Assembly (NCBI RefSeq): GCF_963576545.1
Contig: NW_026870540.1
Span: forward strand, 369,413-433,412
Length of the DNA: 64,000 nucleotides
Direction of reading: 5' to 3'
From: Limanda limanda
Taxonomy: Eukaryota > Chordata > Actinopteri > Pleuronectiformes > Pleuronectidae
Part shown: one piece after another, positions 38,166-50,978 of the stretch
Numbering within the stretch: the stretch's first letter is position 1
Layout of the letters: each line of letters opens with the position of its first letter
Notes under the pieces: generated by a model
What the model was told of the DNA's origin: nothing
Database searches by the model: none
What the model saw: only the letters and a program-made list of their open reading frames with translations
Position numbers and translations under genes: made by a program

Positions 38166-40570
38166 TTCCGAAAGTCGGAGAAGCTCAAGGATGGTACCGG
38201 TCGATGCGCGCTACCCCATTTAGTGGGGGTAGAGCCTACTTGCAAGTCTCTCCGACCTTCACAAAAAAAGTTATTCAAGAATATCTCTTTCTCCTATGTG
38301 CTTTCATCCCTAACCCTAACCCTAACCCTTCCGAAAGTCGGAGAAGCTCAAGGATGGTACCGATCGATGCGCGCTACCCCATTTAGTGGGGGTAGAGCCT
38401 ACTTGCAAGTCTCTCCGACCTTCACAAAAAAAGTTATTCAAGAATATCTCTTTCTCCTATGTGCTTTCATCCCTAACCCTAACCCTAACCCTTCCGAAAG
38501 TCGGAGAAGCTCAAGGATGGTACCGATCGATGCGCGCTACCCCATTTAGTGGGGGTAGAGCCTACTTGCAAGTCTCTCCGACCTTCACAAAAAAAGTTTT
38601 TCAAGAATATCTCTTTCTCCTATGTGCTTTCATCCCTAACCCTAACCCTAACCCTTCCGAAAGTCGGAGAAGCTCAAGGATGGTACCGATCGATGCGCGC
38701 TACCCCATTTAGTGGGGGTAGAGCCTACTTGCAAGTCTCTCCGACCTTCACAAAAAAAGTTATTCAAGAATATCTCTTTCTCCTATGTGCTTTCATCCCT
38801 AACCCTAACCCTAACCCTTCCGAAAGTCGGAGAAGCTCAAGGATGGTACTGATCGATGCGCGCAACCCCATTTAGTGGGGGTAGAGCCTACTTGCAAGTC
38901 TCTCCGACCTTCACAAAAAAAGTTATTCAAGAATATCTCCTCAGATTTGGGGGAATTTCGTCGGTCGACCTCTTCCGAAGGTCGTACAAGCTCGGGGATG
39001 GTACCAACCGATCCGCAGGACCCAAATTAGTCCAGATGCAACCACTTTCCAAGTCTCTCCGACCTTCACAAAAAAAGTTATTCAAGAATATCTCTTTCTC
39101 CTATGTGCTTTCATCCCTAACCCTAACCCTAACCCTTCCGAAAGTCGGAGAAGCTCAAGGATGGTACTGATCGATGCGCGCAACCCCATTTAGTGGGGGT
39201 AGAGCCTACTTGCAAGTCTCTCCGACCTTCACAAAAAAAGTTATTCAAGAATATCTCCTCAGATTTGGGGGAATTTCGTCGGTCGACCTCTTCCGAAGGT
39301 CGTACAAGCTCGGGGATGGTACCAATCGATCCGCAGGACCCAAATTAGTCCAGATGCAACCACTTTCCAAGTCTCTCCGACCTTCACAAAAAAAGTTATT
39401 CAAGAATATCTCTTTCTCCTATGTGCTTTCATCCCTAACCCTAACCCTAACCCTTCCGAAAGTCGGAGAAGCTCAAGGATGGTACCGATCGATGCGCGCT
39501 ACCCCATTTAGTGGGGGTAGAGCCTACTTGCAAGTCTCTCCGACCTTCACAAAAAAAGTTATTCAAGAATATCTCTTTCTCCTATGTGCTTTCATCCCTA
39601 ACCCTAACCCTAACCCTTCCGAAAGTCGGAGAAGCTCAAGGATGGTACTGATCGATGCGTGCAACCCCATTTAGTGGGGGTAGAGCCTACTTGCAAGTCT
39701 CTCCGACCTTCACAAAAAAAGTTATTCAAGAATATCTCCTCAGATTTGGGGGAATTTCGTCGGTCGACCTCTTCCGAAGGTCGTACAAGCTCGGGGATGG
39801 TACCAATCGATCCGCAGGACCCAAATTAGTCCAGATGCAACCACTTTCCAAGTCTCTCCGACCTTCACAAAAAAAGTTATTCAAGAATATCTCTTTCTCC
39901 TATGTGCTTTCATCCCTAACCCTAACCCTAACCCTTCCGAAAGTCGGAGAAGCTCAAGGATGGTACTGATCGATGCGCGCAACCCCATTTAGTGGGGGTA
40001 GAGCCTACTTGCAAGTCTCTCCGACCTTCACAAAAAAAGTTATTCAAGAATATCTCCTCAGATTTGGGGGAATTTCGTCGGTCGACCTCTTCCGAAGGTC
40101 GTACAAGCTCGGGGATGGTACCAATCGATCCGCAGGACCCAAATTAGTCCAGATGCAACCACTTTCCAAGTCTCTCCGACCTTCACAAAAAAAGTTATTC
40201 AAGAATATCTCTTTCTCCTATGTGCTTTCATCCCTAACCCTAACCCTAACCCTTCCGAAAGTCGGAGAAGCTCAAGGATGGTACTGATCGATGCGTGCAA
40301 CCCCATTTAGTGGGGGTAGAGCCTACTTGCAAGTCTCTCCGACCTTCACAAAAAAAGTTATTCAAGAATATCTCCTCAGATTTGGGGGAATTTCGTCGGT
40401 CGACCTCTTCCGAAGGTCGTACAAGCTCGGGGATGGTACCAATCGATCCGCAGGACCCAAATTAGTCCAGATGCAACCACTTTCCAAGTCTCTCCGACCT
40501 TCACAAAAAAAGTTATTCAAGAATATCTCTTTCTCCTATGTGCTTTCATCCCTAACCCTAACCCTAACCC
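38166..40570 (+). repeat. SSSS-DD-S-DDDD segment, end of the middle zone
   Basis: Units start at 38166, 38329, 38492 (v), 38655, 38818, 39136 (D), 39454 (S), 39617, 39935 and 40253 (D); the fourth D begins at 40571. It is a third, partial copy of the 3223/3542-bp repeat. GATGCGTGC marks the D units at 39617 and 40253 and shows a local 636-bp (two-D) duplication. Confidence 0.88.
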
Positions 40571-42967
40571 TTCCGAAAGTCGGAGAAGCTCAAGGATGGT
40601 ACTGATCGATGCGCGCAACCCCATTTAGTGGGGGTAGAGCCTACTTGCAAGTCTCTCCGACCTTCACAAAAAAAGTTATTCAAGAATATCTCCTCAGATT
40701 TGGGGGAATTTCGTCGGTCGACCTCTTCCGAAGGTCGTACAAGCTCGGGGATGGTACCAATCGATCCGCAGGACCCAAATTAGTCCAGATGCAACCACTT
40801 TCCAAGTCTCTCCGACCTTCACAAAAAAAGTTATTCAAGAATATCTCTTTCTCCTATGTGCTTTCATCCCTAACCCTAACCCTAACCCTTCCGAAAGTCG
40901 GAGAAGCTCAAGGATGGTACCGATCGATGCGCGCTACCCCATTTAGTGGGGGTAGAGCCTACTTGCAAGTCTCTCCGACCTTCACAAAAAAAGTTATTCA
41001 AGAATATCTCTTTCTCCTATGTGCTTTCATCCCTAACCCTAACCCTAACCCTTCCGAAAGTCGGAGAAGCTCAAGAATGGTACCGATCGATGCGCGCAAC
41101 CCCATTTAGTGGGGGTAGAGCCTACTTGCAAGTCTCTCCGACCTTCACAAAAAAAGTTATTCAAGAATATCTCCTCAGATTTGGGGGAATTTCGTCGGTC
41201 GACCTCTTCCGAAGGTCGTACAAGCTCGGGGATGGTACCAATCGATCTGCAGGACCCAAATTAGTCCAGATGCAACCACTTTCCAAGTCTCTCCGACCTT
41301 CACAAAAAAAGTTATTCAAGAATATCTCTTTCTCCTATGTGCTTTCATCCCTAACCCTAACCCTAACCCTTCCGAAAGTCGGAGAAGCTCAAGGATGGTA
41401 CTGATCGATGCGCGCAACCCCATTTAGTGGGGGTAGAGCCTACTTGCAAGTCTCTCCGACCTTCACAAAAAAAGTTATTCAAGAATATCTCCTCAGATTT
41501 GGGGGAATTTCGTCGGTCGACCTCTTCCGAAGGTCGTACAAGCTCGGGGATGGTACCAATCGATCCGCAGGACCCAAATTAGTCCAGATGCAACCACTTT
41601 CCAAGTCTCTCCGACCTTCACAAAAAAAGTTATTCAAGAATATCTCTTTCTCCTATGTGCTTTCATCCCTAACCCTAACCCTAACCCTTCCGAAAGTCGG
41701 AGAAGCTCAAGGATGGTACCGATCGATGCGCGCTACCCCATTTAGTGGGGGTAGAGCCTACTTGCAAGTCTCTCCGACCTTCACAAAAAAAGTTATTCAA
41801 GAATATCTCTTTCTCCTATGTGCTTTCATCCCTAACCCTAACCCTAACCCTTCCGAAAGTCGGAGAAGCTCAAGAATGGTACCGATCGATGCGCGCAACC
41901 CCATTTAGTGGGGGTAGAGCCTACTTGCAAGTCTCTCCGACCTTCACAAAAAAAGTTATTCAAGAATATCTCCTCAGATTTGGGGGAATTTCGTCGGTCG
42001 ACCTCTTCCGAAGGTCGTACAAGCTCGGGGATGGTACCAATCGATCTGCAGGACCCAAATTAGTCCAGATGCAACCACTTTCCAAGTCTCTCCGACCTTC
42101 ACAAAAAAAGTTATTCAAGAATATCTCTTTCTCCTATGTGCTTTCATCCCTAACCCTAACCCTAACCCTTCCGAAAGTCGGAGAAGCTCAAGGATGGTAC
42201 TGATCGATGCGCGCAACCCCATTTAGTGGGGGTAGAGCCTACTTGCAAGTCTCTCCGACCTTCACAAAAAAAGTTATTCAAGAATATCTCCTCAGATTTG
42301 GGGGAATTTCGTCGGTCGACCTCTTCCGAAGGTCGTACAAGCTCGGGGATGGTACCAATCGATCCGCAGGACCCAAATTAGTCCAGATGCAACCACTTTC
42401 CAAGTCTCTCCGACCTTCACAAAAAAAGTTATTCAAGAATATCTCTTTCTCCTATGTGCTTTCATCCCTAACCCTAACCCTAACCCTTCCGAAAGTCGGA
42501 GAAGCTCAAGGATGGTACCGATCGATGCGCGCTACCCCATTTAGTGGGGGTAGAGCCTACTTGCAAGTCTCTCCGACCTTCACAAAAAAAGTTATTCAAG
42601 AATATCTCTTTCTCCTATGTGCTTTCATCCCTAACCCTAACCCTAACCCTTCCGAAAGTCGGAGAAGCTCAAGAATGGTACCGATCGATGCGCGCAACCC
42701 CATTTAGTGGGGGTAGAGCCTACTTGCAAGTCTCTCCGACCTTCACAAAAAAAGTTATTCAAGAATATCTCCTCAGATTTGGGGGAATTTCGTCGGTCGA
42801 CCTCTTCCGAAGGTCGTACAAGCTCGGGGATGGTACCAATCGATCTGCAGGACCCAAATTAGTCCAGATGCAACCACTTTCCAAGTCTCTCCGACCTTCA
42901 CAAAAAAAGTTATTCAAGAATATCTCTTTCTCCTATGTGCTTTCATCCCTAACCCTAACCCTAACCC
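40571..42967 (+). repeat. 799-bp higher-order repeat, three tandem copies
   Basis: The copies are 40571-41369, 41370-42168 and 42169-42967, each D-S-D. In every copy the second D has CAAGAATGG in La and GATCTGCAGG in Lb. I see no difference among the three by eye, which suggests very recent amplification. Confidence 0.93.
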
Positions 42968-45053
42968 TTCCGAAAGTCGGAGAAGCTCAAGGATGGTACC
43001 GATCGATGCGCGCTACCCCATTTAGTGGGGGTAGAGCCTACTTGCAAGTCTCTCCGACCTTCACAAAAAAAGTTATTCAAGAATATCTCTTTCTCCTATG
43101 TGCTTTCATCCCTAACCCTAACCCTAACCCTTCCGAAAGTCGGAGAAGCTCAAGGATGGTACCGATCGATGCGCGCTACCCCATTTAGTGGGGGTAGAGC
43201 CTACTTGCAAGTCTCTCCGACCTTCACAAAAAAAGTTATTCAAGAATATCTCCTCAGATTTGGGGGAATTTCGTCGGTCGACCTCTTCCGAAGGTCGTAC
43301 AAGCTCGGGGATGGTACCAATCGATCCGCAGGACCCAAATTAGTCCAGATGCAACCACTTTCCAAGTCTCTCCGACCTTCACAAAAAAAGTTATTCAAGA
43401 ATATCTCTTTCTCCTATGTGCTTTCATCCCTAACCCTAACCCTAACCCTTCCGAAAGTCGGAGAAGCTCAAGGATGGTACCGATCGATGCGCGCTACCCC
43501 ATTTAGTGGGGGTAGAGCCTACTTGCAAGTCTCTCCGACCTTCACAAAAAAAGTTATTCAAGAATATCTCTTTCTCCTATGTGCTTTCATCCCTAACCCT
43601 AACCCTAACCCTTCCGAAAGTCGGAGAAGCTCAAGGATGGTACCGATCGATGCGCGCTACCCCATTTAGTGGGGGTAGAGCCTACTTGCAAGTCTCTCCG
43701 ACCTTCACAAAAAAAGTTATTCAAGAATATCTCTTTCTCCTATGTGCTTTCATCCCTAACCCTAACCCTAACCCTTCCGAAAGTCGGAGAAGCTCAAGGA
43801 TGGTACCGATCGATGCGCGCAACCCCATTTAGTGGGGGTAGAGCCTACTTGCAAGTCTCTCCGACCTTCACAAAAAAAGTTATTCAAGAATATCTCCTCA
43901 GAGTTGGGGGAATTTCGTCGGTCGACCTCTTCCGAAGGTCGTACAAGCTCGGGGATGGTACCAATCGATCCGCAGGACCCAAATTAGTCCAGATGCAACC
44001 ACTTTCCAAGTCTCTCCGACCTTCAAAAAAAAGTTATTCAAGAATATCTCTTTCTCCTATGTGCTTTCATCCCTAACCCTAACCCTAACCCTTCCGAAAG
44101 TCGGAGAAGCTCAAGGATGGTACCGATCGATGCGCGCTACCCCATTTAGTGGGGGTAGAGCCTACTTGCAAGTCTCTCCGACCTTCACAAAAAAAGTTAT
44201 TCAAGAATATCTCTTTCTCCTATGTGCTTTCATCCCTAACCCTAACCCTAACCCTTCCGAAAGTCGGAGAAGCTCAAGGATGGTACTGATCGATGCGCGC
44301 AACCCCATTTAGTGGGGGTAGAGCCTACTTGCAAGTCTCTCCGACCTTCACAAAAAAAGTTATTCAAGAATATCTCCTCAGATTTGGGGGAATTTCGTCG
44401 GTCGACCTCTTCCGAAGGTCGTACAAGCTCGGGGATGGTACCAATCGATCCGCAGGACCCAAATTAGTCCAGATGCAACCACTTTCCAAGTCTCTCCGAC
44501 CTTCACAAAAAAAGTTATTCAAGAATATCTCTTTCTCCTATGTGCTTTCATCCCTAACCCTAACCCTAACCCTTCCGAAAGTCGGAGAAGCTCAAGGATG
44601 GTACCGATCGATGCGCGCTACCCCATTTAGTGGGGGTAGAGCCTACTTGCAAGTCTCTCCGACCTTCACAAAAAAAGTTATTCAAGAATATCTCTTTCTC
44701 CTATGTGCTTTCATCCCTAACCCTAACCCTAACCCTTCCGAAAGTCGGAGAAGCTCAAAGATGGTACCGATCGATGCGCGCAACCCCATTTAGTGGGGGT
44801 AGAGCCTACTTGCAAGTCTCTCCGACCTTCACAAAAAAAGTTATTCAAGAATATCTCCTCAGATTTGGGGGAATTTCGTCGGTCGACCTCTTCCGAAGGT
44901 CGTACAAGCTCGGGGATGGTACCAATCGATCCGCAGGACCCAAATTAGTCCAGATGCAACAACTTTCCAAGTCTCTCCGACCTTCACAAAAAAAGTTATT
45001 CAAGAATATCTCTTTCTCCTATGTGCTTTCATCCCTAACCCTAACCCTAACCC
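42968..45053 (+). repeat. Alternating S/D segment
   Basis: Units start at 42968 (S), 43131 (D), 43449, 43612 (S), 43775 (D 317), 44092 (S), 44255 (D), 44573 (S) and 44736 (D). Together with the D at 42650 it is repeated at +16,868 (59518-61603). The D at 44736 has GATGCAACAAC in Lb. Confidence 0.9.
43775..44091 (+). repeat. D 317 unit (CAGAGTTGGG plus 1-bp deletion), copy 1
   Basis: The G tail has CAGAGTTGGG for CAGATTTGGG, and the core after Lb has lost the C before its A-run. The same pair of changes occurs in the D units at 60643, 62248 and 62891 and nowhere else seen. Confidence 0.92.
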
Positions 45054-48000
45054 TTCCGAAAGTCGGAGAAGCTCAAGGATGGTACCGATCGATGCGCGCT
45101 ACCCCATTTAGTGGGGGTAGAGCCTACTTGCAAGTCTCTCCGACCTTCACAAAAAAAGTTATTCAAGAATATCTCTTTCTCCTATGTGCTTTCATCCCTA
45201 ACCCTAACCCTAACCCTTCCGAAAGTCGGAGAAGCTCAAGGATGGTACCGATCGATGCGCGCTACCTCATTTAGTGGGGGTAGAGCCTACTTGCAAGTCT
45301 CTCCGACCTTCACAAAAAAAGTTATTCAAGAATATCTCTTTCTCCTATGTGCTTTCATCCCTAACCCTAACCCTAACCCTTCCGAAAGTCGGAGAAGCTC
45401 AAGGATGTTACCGATCGATGCGCGCTACCCCATTTAGTGGGGGTAGAGCCTACTTGCAAGTCTCTCCGACCTTCACAAAAAAAGTTATTCAAGAATATCT
45501 CTTTCTCCTATGTGCTTTCATCCCTAACCCTAACCCTAACCCTTCCGAAAGTCGGAGAAGCTCAAGGATGGTACCGATCGATGCGCGCAACCCCATTTAG
45601 TGGGGGTAGAACCTACTTGCAAGTCTCTCCGACCTTCACAAAAAAAGTTATTCAAGAATATCTCCTCAGATTTGGGGGAATTTCGTCGGTCGACCTCTTC
45701 CGAAGGTCGTACAAGCTCGGGGATGGTACCAATCGATCCGCAGGACCCAAATTAGTCCAGATGCAACCACTTTCCAAGTCTCTCCGACCTTCACAAAAAA
45801 AGTTATTCAAGAATATCTCTTTCTCCTATGTGCTTTCATCCCTAACCCTAACCCTAACCCTTCCGAAAGTCGGAGAAGCTCAAGGATGGTACCGATCGAT
45901 GCGCGCTACCCCATTTAGTGGGGGTAGAGCCTACTTGCAAGTCTCTCCGACCTTCACAAAAAAAGTTATTCAAGAATATCTCTTTCTCCTATGTGCTTTC
46001 ATCCCTAACCCTAACCCTTCCGAAAGTCGGAGAAGCTCAAGGATGGTACCGATCGATGCGCGCTACCCCATTTAGTGGGGGTAGAGCCTACTTGCAAGTC
46101 TCTCCGACCTTCACAAAAAAAGTTATTCAAGAATATCTCTTTCTCCTATGTGCTTTCATCCCTAACCCTAACCCTAACCCTTCCGAAAGTCGGAGAAGCT
46201 CAAGGATGGTACTGATCGATGCGCGCAACCCCATTTAGTGGGGGTAGAGCCTACTTGCAAGTCTCTCCGACCTTCACAAAAAAAGTTATTCAAGAATATC
46301 TCCTCAGATTTGGGGGAATTTCGTCGGTCGACCTCTTCCGAAGGTCGTACAAGCTCGGGGATGGTACCAATCGATCCGCAGGACCCAAATTAGTCCAGAT
46401 GCAACCACTTTCCAAGTCTCTCCGACCTTCACAAAAAAAGTTATTCAAGAATATCTCTTTCTCCTATGTGCTTTCATCCCTAACCCTAACCCTAACCCTT
46501 CCGAAAGTCGGAGAAGCTCAAGGATGGTACCGATCGATGCGCGCTACCCCATTTAGTGGGGGTAGAGCCTACTTGCAAGTCTCTCCGACCTTCACAAAAA
46601 AAGTTATTCAAGAATATCTCTTTCTCCTATGTGCTTTCATCCCTAACCCTAACCCTAACCCTTCCGAAAGTCGGAGAAGCTCAAGGATGGTACTGATCGA
46701 TGCGCGCAACCCCATTTAGTGGGGGTAGAGCCTACTTGCAAGTCTCTCCGACCTTCACAAAAAAAGTTATTCAAGAATATCTCCTCAGATTTGGGGGAAT
46801 TTCGTCGGTCGACCTCTTCCGAAGGTCGTACAAGCTCGGGAATGGTACCAATCGATCCGCAGGACCCAAATTAGTCCAGATGCAACCACTTTCCAAGTCT
46901 CTCCGACCTTCACAAAAAAAGTTATTCAAGAATATCTCTTTCTCCTATGTGCTTTCATCCCTAACCCTAACCCTAACCCTTCCGAAAGTCGGAGAAGCTC
47001 AAGGATGGTACTGATCGATGCGCGCAACCCCATTTAGTGGGGGTAGAGCCTACTTGCAAGTCTCTCCGACCTTCACAAAAAAAGTTATTCAAGAATATCT
47101 CCTCAGATTTGGGGGAATTTCGTCGGTCGACCTCTTCCGAAGGTCGTACAAGCTCGGGGATGGTACCAATCGATCCGCAGGACCCAAATTAGTCCAGATG
47201 CAACCACTTTCCAAGTCTCTCCGACCTTCACAAAAAAAGTTATTCAAGAATATCTCTTTCTCCTATGTGCTTTCATCCCTAACCCTAACCCTAACCCTTC
47301 CGAAAGTCGGAGAAGCTCAAGGATGGTACCGATCGATGCGCGCTACCCCATTTAGTGGGGGTAGAGCCTACTTGCAAGTCTCTCCGACCTTCACAAAAAA
47401 AGTTATTCAAGAATATCTCTTTCTCCTATGTGCTTTCATCCCTAACCCTAACCCTAACCCTTCCGAAAGTCGGAGAAGCTCAAGGATGGTACTGATCGAT
47501 GCGCGCAACCCCATTTAGTGGGGGTAGAGCCTACTTGCAAGTCTCTCCGACCTTCACAAAAAAAGTTATTCAAGAATATCTCCTCAGATTTGGGGGAATT
47601 TCGTCGGTCGACCTCTTCCGAAGGTCGTACAAGCTCGGGGATGGTACCAATCGATCCGCAGGACCCAAATTAGTCCAGATGCAACCACTTTCCAAGTCTC
47701 TCCGACCTTCACAAAAAAAGTTATTCAAGAATATCTCTTTCTCCTATGTGCTTTCATCCCTAACCCTAACCCTAACCCTTCCGAAAGTCGGAGAAGCTCA
47801 AGGATGGTACTGATCGATGCGCGCAACCCCATTTAGTGGGGGTAGAGCCTACTTGCAAGTCTCTCCGACCTTCACAAAAAAAGTTATTCAAGAATATCTC
47901 CTCAGATTTGGGGGAATTTCGTCGGTCGACCTCTTCCGAAGGTCGTACAAGCTCGGGGATGGTACCAATCGATCCGCAGGACCCAAATTAGTCCAGATGC

Positions 48001-48096
48001 AACCACTTTCCAAGTCTCTCCGACCTTCACAAAAAAAGTTATTCAAGAATATCTCTTTCTCCTATGTGCTTTCATCCCTAACCCTAACCCTAACCC
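45054..48096 (+). repeat. 3043-bp higher-order repeat, copy 1
   Basis: The pattern is SSS-D-SS-D-S-DD-S-DD, with starts 45054, 45217, 45380, 45543 (D), 45861 (S 157), 46018, 46181 (D), 46499, 46662, 46980 (D), 47298, 47461 and 47779 (D). Markers are ATGTTACC in the third S, GTAGAACC in the first D and GGGAATGG in the D at 46662. The S at 45217 has a private CTACCTCA. Confidence 0.92.
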
Positions 48097-50978
48097 TTCC
48101 GAAAGTCGGAGAAGCTCAAGGATGGTACCGATCGATGCGCGCTACCCCATTTAGTGGGGGTAGAGCCTACTTGCAAGTCTCTCCGACCTTCACAAAAAAA
48201 GTTATTCAAGAATATCTCTTTCTCCTATGTGCTTTCATCCCTAACCCTAACCCTAACCCTTCCGAAAGTCGGAGAAGCTCAAGGATGGTACCGATCGATG
48301 CGCGCTACCCCATTTAGTGGGGGTAGAGCCTACTTGCAAGTCTCTCCGACCTTCACAAAAAAAGTTATTCAAGAATATCTCTTTCTCCTATGTGCTTTCA
48401 TCCCTAACCCTAACCCTAACCCTTCCGAAAGTCGGAGAAGCTCAAGGATGTTACCGATCGATGCGCGCTACCCCATTTAGTGGGGGTAGAGCCTACTTGC
48501 AAGTCTCTCCGACCTTCACAAAAAAAGTTATTCAAGAATATCTCTTTCTCCTATGTGCTTTCATCCCTAACCCTAACCCTAACCCTTCCGAAAGTCGGAG
48601 AAGCTCAAGGATGGTACCGATCGATGCGCGCAACCCCATTTAGTGGGGGTAGAACCTACTTGCAAGTCTCTCCGACCTTCACAAAAAAAGTTATTCAAGA
48701 ATATCTCCTCAGATTTGGGGGAATTTCGTCGGTCGACCTCTTCCGAAGGTCGTACAAGCTCGGGGATGGTACCAATCGATCCGCAGGACCCAAATTAGTC
48801 CAGATGCAACCACTTTCCAAGTCTCTCCGACCTTCACAAAAAAAGTTATTCAAGAATATCTCTTTCTCCTATGTGCTTTCATCCCTAACCCTAACCCTAA
48901 CCCTTCCGAAAGTCGGAGAAGCTCAAGGATGGTACCGATCGATGCGCGCTACCCCATTTAGTGGGGGTAGAGCCTACTTGCAAGTCTCTCCGACCTTCAC
49001 AAAAAAAGTTATTCAAGAATATCTCTTTCTCCTATGTGCTTTCATCCCTAACCCTAACCCTTCCGAAAGTCGGAGAAGCTCAAGGATGGTACCGATCGAT
49101 GCGCGCTACCCCATTTAGTGGGGGTAGAGCCTACTTGCAAGTCTCTCCGACCTTCACAAAAAAAGTTATTCAAGAATATCTCTTTCTCCTATGTGCTTTC
49201 ATCCCTAACCCTAACCCTAACCCTTCCGAAAGTCGGAGAAGCTCAAGGATGGTACTGATCGATGCGCGCAACCCCATTTAGTGGGGGTAGAGCCTACTTG
49301 CAAGTCTCTCCGACCTTCACAAAAAAAGTTATTCAAGAATATCTCCTCAGATTTGGGGGAATTTCGTCGGTCGACCTCTTCCAAAGGTCGTACAAGCTCG
49401 GGGATGGTACCAATCGATCCGCAGGACCCAAATTAGTCCAGATGCAACCACTTTCCAAGTCTCTCCGACCTTCACAAAAAAAGTTATTCAAGAATATCTC
49501 TTTCTCCTATGTGCTTTCATCCCTAACCCTAACCCTAACCCTTCCGAAAGTCGGAGAAGCTCAAGGATGGTACCGATCGATGCGCGCTACCCCATTTAGT
49601 GGGGGTAGAGCCTACTTGCAAGTCTCTCCGACCTTCACAAAAAAAGTTATTCAAGAATATCTCTTTCTCCTATGTGCTTTCATCCCTAACCCTAACCCTT
49701 CCGAAAGTCGGAGAAGCTCAAGGATGGTACCGATCGATGCGCGCTACCCCATTTAGTGGGGGTAGAGCCTACTTGCAAGTCTCTCCGACCTTCACAAAAA
49801 AAGTTATTCAAGAATATCTCTTTCTCCTATGTGCTTTCATCCCTAACCCTAACCCTAACCCTTCCGAAAGTCGGAGAAGCTCAAGGATGGTACTGATCGA
49901 TGCGCGCAACCCCATTTAGTGGGGGTAGAGCCTACTTGCAAGTCTCTCCGACCTTCACAAAAAAAGTTATTCAAGAATATCTCCTCAGATTTGGGGGAAT
50001 TTCGTCGGTCGACCTCTTCCGAAGGTCGTACAAGCTCGGGGATGGTACCAATCGATCCGCAGGACCCAAATTAGTCCAGATGCAACCACTTTCCAAGTCT
50101 CTCCGACCTTCACAAAAAAAGTTATTCAAGAATATCTCTTTCTCCTATGTGCTTTCATCCCTAACCCTAACCCTAACCCTTCCGAAAGTCGGAGAAGCTC
50201 AAGGATGGTACCGATCGATGCGCGCTACCCCATTTAGTGGGGGTAGAGCCTACTTGCAAGTCTCTCCGACCTTCACAAAAAAAGTTATTCAAGAATATCT
50301 CTTTCTCCTATGTGCTTTCATCCCTAACCCTAACCCTAACCCTTCCGAAAGTCGGAGAAGCTCAAGGATGGTACTGATCGATGCGCGCAACCCCATTTAG
50401 TGGGGGTAGAGCCTACTTGCAAGTCTCTCCGACCTTCACAAAAAAAGTTATTCAAGAATATCTCCTCAGATTTGGGGGAATTTCGTCGGTCGACCTCTTC
50501 CGAAGGTCGTACAAGCTCGGGGATGGTACCAATCGATCCGCAGGACCCAAATTAGTCCAGATGCAACCACTTTCCAAGTCTCTCCGACCTTCACAAAAAA
50601 AGTTATTCAAGAATATCTCTTTCTCCTATGTGCTTTCATCCCTAACCCTAACCCTAACCCTTCCGAAAGTCGGAGAAGCTCAAGGATGGTACTGATCGAT
50701 GCGCGCAACCCCATTTAGTGGGGGTAGAGCCTACTTGCAAGTCTCTCCGACCTTCACAAAAAAAGTTATTCAAGAATATCTCCTCAGATTTGGGGGAATT
50801 TCGTCGGTCGACCTCTTCCGAAGGTCGTACAAGCTCGGGGATGGTACCAATCGATCCGCAGGACCCAAATTAGTCCAGATGCAACCACTTTCCAAGTCTC
50901 TCCGACCTTCACAAAAAAAGTTATTCAAGAATATCTCTTTCTCCTATGTGCTTTCATCCCTAACCCTAACCCTAACCC
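48097..50978 (+). repeat. 2882-bp variant of the 3043-bp repeat, copy 2
   Basis: The pattern is SSS-D-SS-D-SS-D-S-DD, with starts 48097, 48260, 48423, 48586 (D), 48904 (S 157), 49061, 49224 (D), 49542 (S 157), 49699, 49862 (D), 50180, 50343 and 50661 (D). It shares ATGTTACC and GTAGAACC with copies 1 and 3 but repeats the SS-D module and lacks GGGAATGG. The D at 49224 has a private CTTCCAAAGG. Confidence 0.92.
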
